In this document: positions 34,792 through 43,938 of the stretch, piece after piece
Numbering within the stretch: position 1 is the stretch's first letter
Layout of the letters: the number at the start of each line of letters is the position of its first letter
Origin: Mageeibacillus sp. UBA5734
Lineage (GTDB): Bacteria; Bacillota; Clostridia; Saccharofermentanales; UBA5734
Assembly: GCA_002419365.1 (NCBI GenBank)
Contig: DIGA01000117.1
Coordinates: 6,573-70,572, forward strand
Direction of reading: 5' to 3'
DNA length: 64,000 nt
Translations under genes and position numbers: made by a program
Notes under the pieces: model-generated
What the model saw: the letters and a program-made list of their open reading frames with translations, nothing else
The model's database searches: none
Told to the model about the DNA's origin: nothing

Positions 34792-35339
34792 GCATGATCT
34801 CCTTGTGCTTCTTGGGGGGATGGTCCGCGGTTCAGGCCCAGTTTCTGCAAGACTGCCCGTTGCCGGCGCAGCATGGCCTTTTCCCGCTCCAACGTATCGT
34901 GGTCATAACCGAGCAGGTGGAGAAAACCATGGGCAGCCAGGAAGGCGATTTCACGCTCAAACCGGTGCCCCAGCTCCCGTGCCTGCTGTTCGGCTTTTTC
35001 CAGGCAAATCAGGATGTCACCGAGAAAGACAGTCGGCTGCCCCGAAGAATAGTCCAGGTCAGCTGCCTGCAATGGTACGGTCAACCTGCCGTCGATCAGG
35101 TCTTGCATGGGGAATGACAAGACATCTGTCACTTTGTCGATGCCACGGGTTGCTGCATTGATCCGTCGGATCTCCATCCGGCTGACAAAGGTGACTGTGA
35201 GGGCACAGGTGTATCCCTTGCGTGCCATTCGGCAGCAGAAGGATTCCCTGGTTTCAAGTTCGCCCAGGACTGCATCCGCCAGGTCCTTGGCTGGACCGGT
35301 TGCATATTTGCGTTGCTTATTGACGTATTGGATTTGCAT
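34788..35339 (-). CDS. ybeY: Endoribonuclease YbeY
   Basis: Zinc RNase for 16S rRNA 3' maturation and ribosome quality control. The 183 residues have the zinc motif HGFLHLLGYDHD (near 137) and VTDVLSFPM. Start: ATG 35339 overlaps pgpH by 23 nt; a longer in-frame start would run deep into pgpH. Order phoH-pgpH-ybeY-era-recO is the conserved firmicute ribosome-assembly block. The region of 12 bases before the ATG lacks a strong ribosome site, so translational coupling to pgpH is likely. Confidence 0.94.
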   Translation of the reverse strand: MQIQYVNKQRKYATGPAKDLADAVLGELETRESFCCRMARKGYTCALTVTFVSRMEIRRINAATRGIDKVTDVLSFPMQDLIDGRLTVPLQAADLDYSSGQPTVFLGDILICLEKAEQQARELGHRFEREIAFLAAHGFLHLLGYDHDTLEREKAMLRRQRAVLQKLGLNRGPSPQEAQGDHA

Positions 35340-37425
35340 CGGGGTATTTGACCCTTTCGTGGAAATGACCGGCATAGACTTGCAGGAACGAAGCGATGAT
35401 GGTTTCAATGTCTTTGAAAGACAGGCCGGAATGGACCAGCTGGTCCTGTTCATTCTTGATCTTGATGATCCGGCGGATCAGGCTCTCCGCTGCCTCGAGC
35501 TGATGCGTGCTGGTTGATTTCATGGCAGCCTCGACCGAGTCTGACAGCATGACGATGGCGGATTCCCGGCTGGACGGGACAGGACAACGGTAGCGGAACA
35601 CACTGGGATCTGGTTCCTGCATCTCATTTTCCTCGGCCAGCCGCTTGGCCTTCTGGTAGAAAAAGGCCTGCATGGTAGAACCGTGGTGCTCCTGGATAAT
35701 ATTGATCAGAGGCGATGGCAAGCGGTAGCGGCGGGCAACCCTCACCCCGGCATCTGGATGCGCCAGGATGATCCGGGCGCTTTCGGCTGGATCGAGACTG
35801 TCATGGGGATTTTCCCCAGACTGGTTTTCGGTGAACATCAGAGGCGCTTCCAGCTTGCCGATGTCATGGTAATACGCACCGACACGGGCCAGAAGCGGAT
35901 TTGCCCCGACTGCCTCGGCAGCCGCGTCCGCCAGGTTGGCAACCATCATGCTGTGCTGGGACGTGCCTGGTGCTTCGATGAACAGCCGCCGCAGCAGCGG
36001 ATTGCCTGGCTGGGACAGCTCGATCAGGCGCAATGGTGAAACGGAATTGAAGATCATTTCAAACAAGGGCATGATGCCGATCGCGGCAATCACGGATATG
36101 GTCCCGCTGAGCGCGGTCACCGCGCAGTTGAGACTGATGGTCGGCCATTCCTCTTTGAGGAGGATGCCAAATGCCAGTGTTGTGATGAAATTCGTGCTGG
36201 CTGTGGCGATGATGATGTAGGCATAGTTGTCCCGGCGAGAAATACCCTTGGTGAACAAGGCTGCAACACTGCTGCCACTCAAGGCAACTACGGCAAACAG
36301 CGGGTCGAATCCAGCCATGGGCAGGATGGCGATGGTCAGGATCAGTGCCATCAGGCTGGAGGTGCGGAAACCATAATAGGCCGCCAGGAGCACTGCCGTA
36401 AAATAGACCGGAGCCGCCAGGGGCTCGATCCTGGCTAATGCGGCAGAAGCAACCAGCGGAATCAGGATGGCAACAATCAGGGCAATCCGGTTATTGCGCA
36501 GGTGGATGGATTCGTTTTCATATTTTTTCAGATAAAACCAGGCGATGAAGGCCAGAGGCAGGAGCATCAGTAGAATGCCCAGCAAGTAGCGGAAATCAAA
36601 GCCTTCTTTCTCGATCAGGTCGAGCTCTTCCAGCAAGTCATAGGTTTCGCTGGTGATGACGTCGCCCTGGGAGATGATCCTCGCACCACGGTTGATCAGG
36701 ACAGGATTGTTCTGGACCTTGTCATAGGCTGCCTGGCGGGCATTTTCCGTGGCAATGGAATCATAGGCGATGTTGGGCACCAGGATCAGGCCCAGGACAT
36801 TGCCAATCAAGGACACATCTTCGCGGTTGAAATTGGTCGTATCGCTGAGTGATTCCATCCGGTTGCTCAAGGCTGAATTCAACGAATACGAATCGACCGG
36901 TTCACTCATGATCAGGGTGGCGATGGAACGGGCATGGCCGCGGACGCTTCTGAATCGTTCCGGATCCATTCGCAGGAACGCCTCGAGATCTTCTGAAGAG
37001 ACAACCAGATCCATTTCGCGGTCAAATTCCCGGACGAGTTCGGTCACCGTGTTACGGATGGTTGCATCGGATACGGCTGGCTGGTCTGGATCCGCATCAC
37101 TGCCCGGTTCGGGAAAAATCTCCGTCCGCCGGGCTGCCAGCTGGTCGAAAAAAAGGTCGAAACGCCCCATGACCTCAGCCACAATCGCTTCGGACCGGAC
37201 CACGACAATTTCCACATCTGCTGCAGCCTTGTTGGCTCGCTGGTCTGTGGCTGACTTGTCGCGGATGCTGCGAGATGCGGTGATGTCGTAAGGGCTGGTG
37301 TCACCAACCGTGAGAGGGTATTTCTCCGGAATCGATCCGTAATAGATCGCGGCCACTGCTATGATCAAAAGGACCGGCACCAGAAGATACGTCAGTAATG
37401 TCTGGATCTTCGCTGGAAGCTTCAT
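35317..37425 (-). CDS. pgpH: PgpH-type membrane HD phosphodiesterase (c-di-AMP)
   Basis: Seven-TM receptor with cytoplasmic HD domain that hydrolyses cyclic di-AMP in Listeria and others. The 702 residues show one N-terminal TM helix (near 8-28), an extracellular helical 7TMR-HDED-like domain (to about 285), six to seven hydrophobic helices between about 285 and 460, and the HD domain with HSMMVANLADAA and YYHDIGK (near 518). HPDAGVRVARRYRLP and EHHGS are the conserved downstream segments. The set matches PgpH length. Confidence 0.92.
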   Translation of the reverse strand: MKLPAKIQTLLTYLLVPVLLIIAVAAIYYGSIPEKYPLTVGDTSPYDITASRSIRDKSATDQRANKAAADVEIVVVRSEAIVAEVMGRFDLFFDQLAARRTEIFPEPGSDADPDQPAVSDATIRNTVTELVREFDREMDLVVSSEDLEAFLRMDPERFRSVRGHARSIATLIMSEPVDSYSLNSALSNRMESLSDTTNFNREDVSLIGNVLGLILVPNIAYDSIATENARQAAYDKVQNNPVLINRGARIISQGDVITSETYDLLEELDLIEKEGFDFRYLLGILLMLLPLAFIAWFYLKKYENESIHLRNNRIALIVAILIPLVASAALARIEPLAAPVYFTAVLLAAYYGFRTSSLMALILTIAILPMAGFDPLFAVVALSGSSVAALFTKGISRRDNYAYIIIATASTNFITTLAFGILLKEEWPTISLNCAVTALSGTISVIAAIGIMPLFEMIFNSVSPLRLIELSQPGNPLLRRLFIEAPGTSQHSMMVANLADAAAEAVGANPLLARVGAYYHDIGKLEAPLMFTENQSGENPHDSLDPAESARIILAHPDAGVRVARRYRLPSPLINIIQEHHGSTMQAFFYQKAKRLAEENEMQEPDPSVFRYRCPVPSSRESAIVMLSDSVEAAMKSTSTHQLEAAESLIRRIIKIKNEQDQLVHSGLSFKDIETIIASFLQVYAGHFHERVKYPDANPIRQ

Positions 37426-37428
37426 CTG

Positions 37429-38388
37429 TCAGCCTCCCTTGCTGTTTTCATGTTCATAAGCCTTGATGATCCTCTGGACCAGGGCGTTCCGGACCACGTC
37501 GCGCCGGGTCAGCTCGACAAAAGCAACGCCCTCGACTTCGGACAAGATCTTGCGGGCCTCTTTCAAACCAGATTTGCGGTCGCCTGGCAAATCGATCTGG
37601 GTGATATCCCCCGTTATGACAGCCCGGGAATTGAAACCCAGACGGGTGAGGAACATTTTCATCTGCTCAGGTGTGGTATTCTGGGCTTCGTCGAGAATGA
37701 TGAAGGCTTCGTCCAGCGTGCGGCCACGCATATAGGCCAGGGGCGAAACTTCGATCAGGCCCTTTTCAAGATTTTTCAGGTATTGTTCGGGTCCCATGAG
37801 CTCATGCAAGGCATCATAGAGAGGACGCATATAGGGATCGACTTTGTTCTGCAAGTCGCCGGGCAGAAAGCCCAGTTTCTCCCCAGCCTCGACTGCAGGC
37901 CGGGTCAGGATGATCCGCGACACATCGTGGGAGCGGAAGGCATTGACGGCCATGGCGACAGCGAGGAATGTCTTGCCAGTTCCAGCTGGTCCGATGGCGA
38001 ACGTCACTTCGTGGTCCCGGATGGCCTGGACATACTGGCGCTGGCCAAAGGTCTTGCTCTTGATCGGGCGCCCCTTGGCTGTGACGGCAATCGAATCCGG
38101 AGCATAGTGAGTGACTTGTTCCAGATTGCCATCCCGGGCGGTGTCCGTCAGGTAGGTTACCAGCTGGAGATTGACTGGATGGTTTTCCCGTGCCAGTTCG
38201 AGCAGCCGCTCAAGCACAGCCACGGCCTTCTCGAGATCCAGGCCATCTCCTGTGACCGCAAAGCCCCCGGAAACAAGTTCGATCCTGACCCCCAGCATCT
38301 TTTCAATCACATTAAAATGGCTGTTGAAACTGCCCGCAACGGCTTGGGCGATTTCTGGCCGGTCCACCATCAACTGTTTTTCCATCAT
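37429..38388 (-). CDS. phoH: PhoH-like ATPase
   Basis: P-loop ATPase of unclear RNA-related function (PhoL/PhoH group), next to ybeY in most Firmicutes. The 319 residues carry an N-terminal KH-like segment, GPAGTGKTFLAVAMAV (near 133), RPAVEAGEKLGFLPG and FIILDEAQNTTPEQMKMFLTR (near 230). Three bases separate it from pgpH. Confidence 0.93.
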   Translation of the reverse strand: MMEKQLMVDRPEIAQAVAGSFNSHFNVIEKMLGVRIELVSGGFAVTGDGLDLEKAVAVLERLLELARENHPVNLQLVTYLTDTARDGNLEQVTHYAPDSIAVTAKGRPIKSKTFGQRQYVQAIRDHEVTFAIGPAGTGKTFLAVAMAVNAFRSHDVSRIILTRPAVEAGEKLGFLPGDLQNKVDPYMRPLYDALHELMGPEQYLKNLEKGLIEVSPLAYMRGRTLDEAFIILDEAQNTTPEQMKMFLTRLGFNSRAVITGDITQIDLPGDRKSGLKEARKILSEVEGVAFVELTRRDVVRNALVQRIIKAYEHENSKGG

Positions 38389-38410
38389 CCGTTTGCCACA
38401 CTCCGTTCCA

Positions 38411-39133
38411 TTACTGACCGGTTGTCTTTGGCATCAGCAAGTCAATTTTAAACGCCAGGCTGTCTTCACTCAATGCGGGAATAGACAATTCCTTGACAGG
38501 CTGGAACACAATTTCGTACTGGTCATTGCGCAAGGTGGCATCAGACAAGACTGATTTTTTCAAGGTCTCGAGATACGACAAGATATACGCCTCTTTGCTG
38601 GGATCTGTGATCGCACGGATGGAAAAGGTTCCCTGGCGGTTGTAACCATTGCCATTGATGATGATCGATGAAGCAGTCGCCCGGATTTCCGAGGTGGCCA
38701 CCAGTCGTTCATCGTTGACAGATATGGCCTGGGCACCGAGCGCTCTCAGGTCATTGACAAAGGTCCTGATCACACTGTCGCGGATCAGGCTTTCCGGCGA
38801 ACAACTGATATCGATCTGGATGCCATAGTTGTTGACTTCCCTGAGTCCGGCAAAAATTGCCAGGCGCTCTTTTTCCTTGATGATCGACTCAATGCTGGCA
38901 CTGCCCTGGGCATAGTCATTCTCCAGCTGGGATATGTATTGGTACAGCTCCGCATTGCGGGTGTTCAGCTCGGCATTCTTGTTAGCCGTGTCGATCAGCT
39001 TGTACTGCAACTCTTCCAGTTTGTCAGCGGTCACGGTGTTCTCGTTGACATTCTTCATCTGCAGGGCGATTAATATGCCGAGAACCATGCAGATGATGGT
39101 CATGGCAGTATATTGGACCATCCTGGTTTTCAT
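38411..39133 (-). CDS. DUF881-family membrane protein (second of pair)
   Basis: 240 residues: an N-terminal TM helix (about 9-26), a coiled-coil (about 33-90), then the DUF881 domain (NNYGIQIDIS through LRALGAQAISVNDERLVA). Family function is unknown; members are often found in tandem near division or cell-envelope genes. It overlaps the preceding DUF881 gene by four bases (ATGA). Confidence 0.85.
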   Translation of the reverse strand: MKTRMVQYTAMTIICMVLGILIALQMKNVNENTVTADKLEELQYKLIDTANKNAELNTRNAELYQYISQLENDYAQGSASIESIIKEKERLAIFAGLREVNNYGIQIDISCSPESLIRDSVIRTFVNDLRALGAQAISVNDERLVATSEIRATASSIIINGNGYNRQGTFSIRAITDPSKEAYILSYLETLKKSVLSDATLRNDQYEIVFQPVKELSIPALSEDSLAFKIDLLMPKTTGQ

Positions 39134-39912
39134 GCGGCCGGAACCTCCAGTTTGTCAATGTATTGGCTGAGATTATCCGCTCCGGCATAAGCCGGGCAAG
39201 TCACTTGATCCGATGGTTCGATGCTGACGACAAGCCCGATTTCCGGCGTCTGGCGCAAGCTGAGCATCGGATCGATCTGGACACTCATTGCCATGGACGC
39301 GGGATCATGGCCGACAGCCCGGATTACATAGGGTGGGGTCAGGCGCTGCATGTTGCACAGGATGGTCGGACCAATGCAGAAGATATAGGACGCGTTGGTG
39401 ATCCTCTGGTCATTGACTGATAGAGCTGCCGCACCGGATGATTTGAGCAGTTCGAGCACATGGCGGACGTCACTGTCATGGACGATGGCATCCGCGGAAT
39501 CACGGATCACATCATAGCCAGGCTTGTCATTCAAGGTCACGGTGACTCCTGGACCTGTCACATCGGTCAAACCAGCCAGAGCTTGCATGCGCTTGAGTTC
39601 TTCCATCAGGCCTGGTTGACCTTCCTGGCTCAGAACGCGGGCAATAGTCTCTTCCTTGACCTCGAGCAGGCGGGCATTTTCTGCTTTCAGGCTGTCATAC
39701 TGAGCGGTGGCGGCAGCGAGCTCTTCCTGGCGAGATTTGTACAGCGATGCCAGGTTGTTCTGTTCTCTGGTTTGGTTGACCAGGGTTACGTGATTGGTCA
39801 CGATGACGCCAAACAGGAACAGCAGGATAAACAGGAACAGGCTCTGGCGCTTCCGAGGTGTCTGCCAGAGGCCGAAGCCGAAGCCTGTGGAAAGTCCCTG
39901 CCTTACCTGCAT
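39130..39912 (-). CDS. DUF881-family membrane protein (first of pair)
   Basis: 260 residues: basic N-terminus (RQGLSTGFGFGLW...RKRQ), TM helix (about 25-43), coiled-coil (50-95) and DUF881 domain with LTDVTGPGVTVTLND and SSGAAALSVNDQRI. It overlaps the rluD stop by 10 nt. Its paralogue follows directly, suggesting a heteromeric membrane complex. Confidence 0.85.
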   Translation of the reverse strand: MQVRQGLSTGFGFGLWQTPRKRQSLFLFILLFLFGVIVTNHVTLVNQTREQNNLASLYKSRQEELAAATAQYDSLKAENARLLEVKEETIARVLSQEGQPGLMEELKRMQALAGLTDVTGPGVTVTLNDKPGYDVIRDSADAIVHDSDVRHVLELLKSSGAAALSVNDQRITNASYIFCIGPTILCNMQRLTPPYVIRAVGHDPASMAMSVQIDPMLSLRQTPEIGLVVSIEPSDQVTCPAYAGADNLSQYIDKLEVPAA

Positions 39913-40817
39913 TGACGGACTGCTTCCAGAAACGACTGGGGCAAGGGGCTCTCAACCACAAGAGTCTGGTGAGTCACTGGATGAACGAAGGTAAGTCGCG
40001 AGGCATGGAGGACTTGGCCGGACTGGCCGTAAGTCGGCCGGCCAGGGGCATAGACTGGATCTCCAATGATGGGATGGCCGATGTACTGGCAATGGACACG
40101 AATCTGGTGCGTGCGACCTGTCTCCAGCTCCACTTCCAGCCAGGTAGCCTTGTCCAGGCGTTCGATGACCTTGAAATGGGTGATGGCGGCCTTGCCATCC
40201 GGGACAATTGCCATCCGCTGGCGATTTTTCGGATCTCGACCGATCGGGGCCTTGATGGTTCCCTCGTCTGCCAAAACCGATCCATGGACCAGAGCCTGGT
40301 ATGTACGCCGGATCTCATGGCGCCGGATCCGTTCGGCCATGACCTGATGCACAGAATTATCCTTGACCACCAAAAGCAATCCAGAGGTATCCTTGTCAAT
40401 CCGGTGGACAATCCCGGGCCTGATCACGCCGTTGAGGTCGGACAGCTGGCCCTGGCAATAGCTGAGCAGAGCATTGACCAGGGTGCCACCGGAGTGGCCG
40501 GGAGCGGGATGGACAACCATGCCCTGCGGCTTATCAATGACCAGGATAGAGTCATCCTCATACCGTACCACCAGAGGAATCTCCTCTGGCCGGACTGTAG
40601 AATCAACCGGGTCTGGCAACTCGACTACAATCACTTGGCCAGTCTTAGGTTTGAAAGATGGCTTGACCGTTTTGCCTTCAACGCGCACATGCCCCTGGTC
40701 TATCAGGTCTTTCAGGAAAGCACGCGAATACAGCGGGATTTTTCCAGCAAGCCAGGCATCCAGACGAACGGTTTCCTGCTCAGTCTGTTCATAGGTCCAT
40801 TCAAGAAGTTCCATCAA
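39903..40817 (-). CDS. rluD: 23S rRNA pseudouridine synthase RluD-like
   Basis: 304 residues with an N-terminal S4 RNA-binding domain (VRLDAWLAGKIPLYSRAFLKDLI, near 16-38), IDKPQGMVVHPAPGH (near 92), catalytic HRIDKDTSGLL (near 138) and LETGRTHQIRVHCQYIGHPI. It makes pseudouridines in 23S rRNA helix 69 in E. coli. It is followed by DUF881 genes and preceded by lspA, the usual lspA-rluD order. Confidence 0.92.
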   Translation of the reverse strand: MMELLEWTYEQTEQETVRLDAWLAGKIPLYSRAFLKDLIDQGHVRVEGKTVKPSFKPKTGQVIVVELPDPVDSTVRPEEIPLVVRYEDDSILVIDKPQGMVVHPAPGHSGGTLVNALLSYCQGQLSDLNGVIRPGIVHRIDKDTSGLLLVVKDNSVHQVMAERIRRHEIRRTYQALVHGSVLADEGTIKAPIGRDPKNRQRMAIVPDGKAAITHFKVIERLDKATWLEVELETGRTHQIRVHCQYIGHPIIGDPVYAPGRPTYGQSGQVLHASRLTFVHPVTHQTLVVESPLPQSFLEAVRQCR

Positions 40818-40828
40818 ATCGCCTCATT

Positions 40829-41323
40829 CTAAGACAAGTAGGTTTGCTTTCTGGTAAAAAGGCTGTCCTGATCCTTGTCAAAGAGGACAAAAAGAGAAAG
40901 CAGGATCGTCCCGACGACCAGGCAGATGTCTGCCAGATTGAACGTCGGAAAAATATAGGAACCGAAATGGAAGTCCAGGTAATCCAGGACACCACCATCG
41001 CGCACCCGGTCGATCATGTTGCCGATCGCCCCGGCCGCCATCAGGGACAGGACGGCCTGGTAGCGTTTCTTGCGAATGACAAGGGTCAGGACCACCAGGG
41101 CCAGGGATGCAATCACGGAAAGGATCGACAAGACGATGATCCCCCAGGATTGGTCCGCCAGAAAACTCCAGGCAGCTCCGGTGTTGCGGCGATTGACCAG
41201 ATAGAAAAAGGAATCAATGACAACTTTGTACGTGTCGCCCGGCAAGAGGCGGATAACCAGACTCTTAATGAGCTGGTCAGCGACTGCCAGTGCTGCAATG
41301 ATCAAGATCCAGACCATATCCAC
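40829..41323 (-). CDS. lspA: Lipoprotein signal peptidase
   Basis: Membrane aspartyl protease that cleaves prolipoproteins after lipidation. The 164 residues have four hydrophobic helices and the conserved NTGAAW (near 47), GNMIDR (Asp, near 105) and FNLADICLVVG (Asp, near 128). Start: GTG 41323 or ATG 41317, GAGGA nearby. It overlaps the upstream substrate-binding lipoprotein gene by 22 nt. Confidence 0.95.
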   Translation of the reverse strand: MDMVWILIIAALAVADQLIKSLVIRLLPGDTYKVVIDSFFYLVNRRNTGAAWSFLADQSWGIIVLSILSVIASLALVVLTLVIRKKRYQAVLSLMAAGAIGNMIDRVRDGGVLDYLDFHFGSYIFPTFNLADICLVVGTILLSLFVLFDKDQDSLFTRKQTYLS

Positions 41324-42984
41324 AAATCCTCAATTCCAAGATAAGGTTGCGCAATCGTCGGCTGGCATTGGCCGATGACACGGTCCCCATAAGCGATCGC
41401 GGCTTCACTTTGCAGGATGCCTCCGCTGGAAACCGAAAAGAGCTGTTCGATGAGCTTCTGGCGATACTGGCTGGACAGCTCTTCAACATCTGCTTCATTC
41501 TGGGGCAAGCCTTGGCCCAGATACTTGAAAAACGGCCAGCCTGCTTCCAGTACGCTTTGCCTATCATCATAACGGTTTACGCCACCATCCGGCAATCCCT
41601 CGGTATCTGGCTGTGGCGAGGGGTGATCGGAAGCAAAAAACCAGGAGGGCTCGGCAGACAGAGGGATCTCGCGCACCCGGAAGGCCAGGTCAAATGTCTG
41701 CAAAGACAATTCGGCCGCAAAATCAGCCTCTGGCAAGGCTACTATTTCGGAAGGTTGACCGGCTTGCTCGAACCAGGCTGCAGCTTGCCGTGCCAATTCC
41801 ATCAGGATATCCTGATTGTCCGGAACCAGAATGCGCAGACGTTCGCTTTTCAAATTCAGAAGCGTTGCAGGATCAGGCAACGTTGCAAAGGTCGGCTGGG
41901 AAGCTTCGGGACTTGCCAGTCCGTTCTGGTCCAGAAGATCCGGCCACACTGGAGCAAGGTCGAGAGGCTGGCCGAAAAAACAGGCGTGGAAAGCCGGAAC
42001 CGGAACATCGCTGGCTTGCCCTGGCAGGGCCAGGCCAGATCCTGACCAGCGTGCTGCCCGCAAGAAATACTTGTATCTGAGCTGGTCGACCGGGTCAGAG
42101 ATGGAATTGCCCAGCGTGAAATAAAAATAGGAACGGCTGGTGAAACGGTCCAGGCGCAGACTGCTGCGCATCTGGTACTGGAACAAAGCCTCAGTCGGCA
42201 GGAAAGCGAGATCCAGTTCATCGTCTTCCAGTCCGCGCATCGCTTGTATGGCCGATGGGTATGTCCTGATGAGTATCTTTTCCAGCCGCCCCTGTGACGC
42301 AGGAGCCGCTTCCAGTCGCCCCAGATAGAGACCTTCCTCTGCCAGACCTTGCATCTTAAAGGTTCTGGTACCCTGCCAGAGGCTACCAGTTGGCAGGGAC
42401 ACCTCGCTGGCTTTCAGCACCGGGAAGGTCAAGGCATACAGAAACGCCGGATCTGGCCGTGACAACTGAAGAACCATCGTTTGCGCATCGATCAGCCGTC
42501 CACTGGAATAAGCCGACAATGCATCTGCATAAGGGGACAAAGAGCCCAGCTGCTGGATTTCGCCGAGGGTGGCCAGTACGTCACTGGCTGTGACCAGGCT
42601 TGAATCATGGAAATGGACATCTTGCCGCAAGGACAAAGTCAGCTGCAGGCGTTCTTCACTGTAAGCAAAAGCCTGGACCAGTTCCGGCTGCAATTGCCAG
42701 GTGGAATCCATCTGGAACAATTGACCAAAAACCAGCGAATAGGCAGCCTTGCCACTGGGGCTTGATGCCAGCAACGGGTTTTCCGGCAGCGAGTAGTCCC
42801 ACCACAGGCGCAGGGTCCCGGATGGTCCTTTGTCCGTGGACACCAGCTCGGTAGACACTGGGACGGCAGGACCGGTCGTACCGGAGCTGACTTGGGCTGG
42901 CGCAATGCGGGTGCATCCTGTTGCCATGGGCAGACACAGAAGCAGCACCAGAAGGATGCGAATGGGAACGAGACGCTTGATCAT
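41302..42984 (-). CDS. Lipoprotein, family 5 ABC-type substrate-binding protein (orphan)
   Basis: Extracellular solute-binding lipoprotein, 560 residues. The N-terminus has a signal peptide (IRILLVLLLCLPMATGC) with lipobox cysteine Cys24, then an Ala/Ser/Thr linker. The peptide/nickel-binding fold shows LRLWWDYSLPENPLL, LVFGQLFQMD, LTLSLRQDVHFHDSSLVTASDVLATL, a FLPTEALF segment and DLAFRVREIP. It lacks the usual Opp/Dpp permease genes nearby. ATGA overlap with ymdB and 22-nt overlap with lspA suggest coupling. It may be a sensor, or serve a transporter elsewhere. Confidence 0.85.
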   Translation of the reverse strand: MIKRLVPIRILLVLLLCLPMATGCTRIAPAQVSSGTTGPAVPVSTELVSTDKGPSGTLRLWWDYSLPENPLLASSPSGKAAYSLVFGQLFQMDSTWQLQPELVQAFAYSEERLQLTLSLRQDVHFHDSSLVTASDVLATLGEIQQLGSLSPYADALSAYSSGRLIDAQTMVLQLSRPDPAFLYALTFPVLKASEVSLPTGSLWQGTRTFKMQGLAEEGLYLGRLEAAPASQGRLEKILIRTYPSAIQAMRGLEDDELDLAFLPTEALFQYQMRSSLRLDRFTSRSYFYFTLGNSISDPVDQLRYKYFLRAARWSGSGLALPGQASDVPVPAFHACFFGQPLDLAPVWPDLLDQNGLASPEASQPTFATLPDPATLLNLKSERLRILVPDNQDILMELARQAAAWFEQAGQPSEIVALPEADFAAELSLQTFDLAFRVREIPLSAEPSWFFASDHPSPQPDTEGLPDGGVNRYDDRQSVLEAGWPFFKYLGQGLPQNEADVEELSSQYRQKLIEQLFSVSSGGILQSEAAIAYGDRVIGQCQPTIAQPYLGIEDLWIWSGS

Positions 42985-43763
42985 TCCCGGATCAGGATCC
43001 GCTCGATGGCTTTGGCCCGGCCTGTAGCCGGATCGGCCGTGATCACAACAGCTGAAAACTGGCCTTTGCCACCGGCTGCTTCGTAGGGGGCAGGCAAATG
43101 GTCCACCAGGCGGCGCAGTGACGATGCCGGGTCCATACCAATGACGCCTTCGACCGGGCCAGTCATTCCGATGTCGGTTATATAGGCAGTCCCCCGGTCC
43201 AGGATGCGTTCGTCTGCGGTCTGGACATGGGTATGTGTACCCAAAACCGCCGTGACCCGTCCATTCAAATAATAGCCAAGTGCCATTTTCTCCGCCGTGG
43301 CTTCCGCATGGAAATCAACAACGGCCAATGGCACTTGAAGGTCCTGCCTGGTCTGCTGCAGCACCTGGTCCATGGTGGTAAAGGGGTCATGAAGGGGTTC
43401 CATGAAAACGCGCCCGAGCAGATTGGCAACGAGTACCTTGCCGGCCGGATGGTTGACCACTTTGAATCCTCGGCCCGGCCAGCTGGCAGGACCATTGGCC
43501 GGGCGGATGACCTGAGGCAACGTGTCGATCCGTTCAACCAGTTCGCGCCTGAACCAAGTGTGGTTTCCCAGGGTGATCAGGTCCACGCCCATGGCTGTGA
43601 TCTCCTGGGCCAGGCGAGGCGTCAGGCCCAGGCCGGCGGCAGCATTTTCGCCATTTGCCAGGCACAAGTCGATGCCATGGCGTTTTTTCAGTTCAGGAAG
43701 TTTTTCTTTCAGCATCCGCCGGCCCGTGGAACCGACCAGATCACCGATCATCATGATTTGCAA
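42981..43763 (-). CDS. ymdB: YmdB-type metallophosphoesterase
   Basis: Calcineurin-like phosphodiesterase (TIGR00282-like; YmdB of Bacillus affects biofilm/motility via RNase Y-linked control). The 260 residues show GDLVGSTGR (near 7), NGENAAAG (near 37), GNHTWFRRE (near 66), DFHAEAT, GTHTHVQTAD and TDIGMTGP. The start is TTG (43763), supported by TGGAGGACAG 9 bases upstream and by family alignment. It is adjacent to rny, as in Bacillus. Confidence 0.93.
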   Translation of the reverse strand: MQIMMIGDLVGSTGRRMLKEKLPELKKRHGIDLCLANGENAAAGLGLTPRLAQEITAMGVDLITLGNHTWFRRELVERIDTLPQVIRPANGPASWPGRGFKVVNHPAGKVLVANLLGRVFMEPLHDPFTTMDQVLQQTRQDLQVPLAVVDFHAEATAEKMALGYYLNGRVTAVLGTHTHVQTADERILDRGTAYITDIGMTGPVEGVIGMDPASSLRRLVDHLPAPYEAAGGKGQFSAVVITADPATGRAKAIERILIRE

Positions 43764-43871
43764 AACAACTGTCCTCCAGTCATCCGCTGATTATAATGCA
43801 AATCTGTCTAAAAATCGAGATTCGAGCACCCTGACGACTTGTTCCAAGGCATCTGTCTCAGGGACCAGAAA

Positions 43872-43897
43872 TAAAAAAGCGTCCCTTGCGGAACGCT
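43872..43897 (-). terminator. Terminator of rny
   Basis: On the minus strand AGCGTTCC pairs with GGGACGCT around a GCAA loop, then six T. It follows the rny stop by about 40 bases. Confidence 0.85.
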
Positions 43898-43938
43898 CTT
43901 CTATTTCTGGTTCGGTTGTTTTCAATTGTGATTCACTG

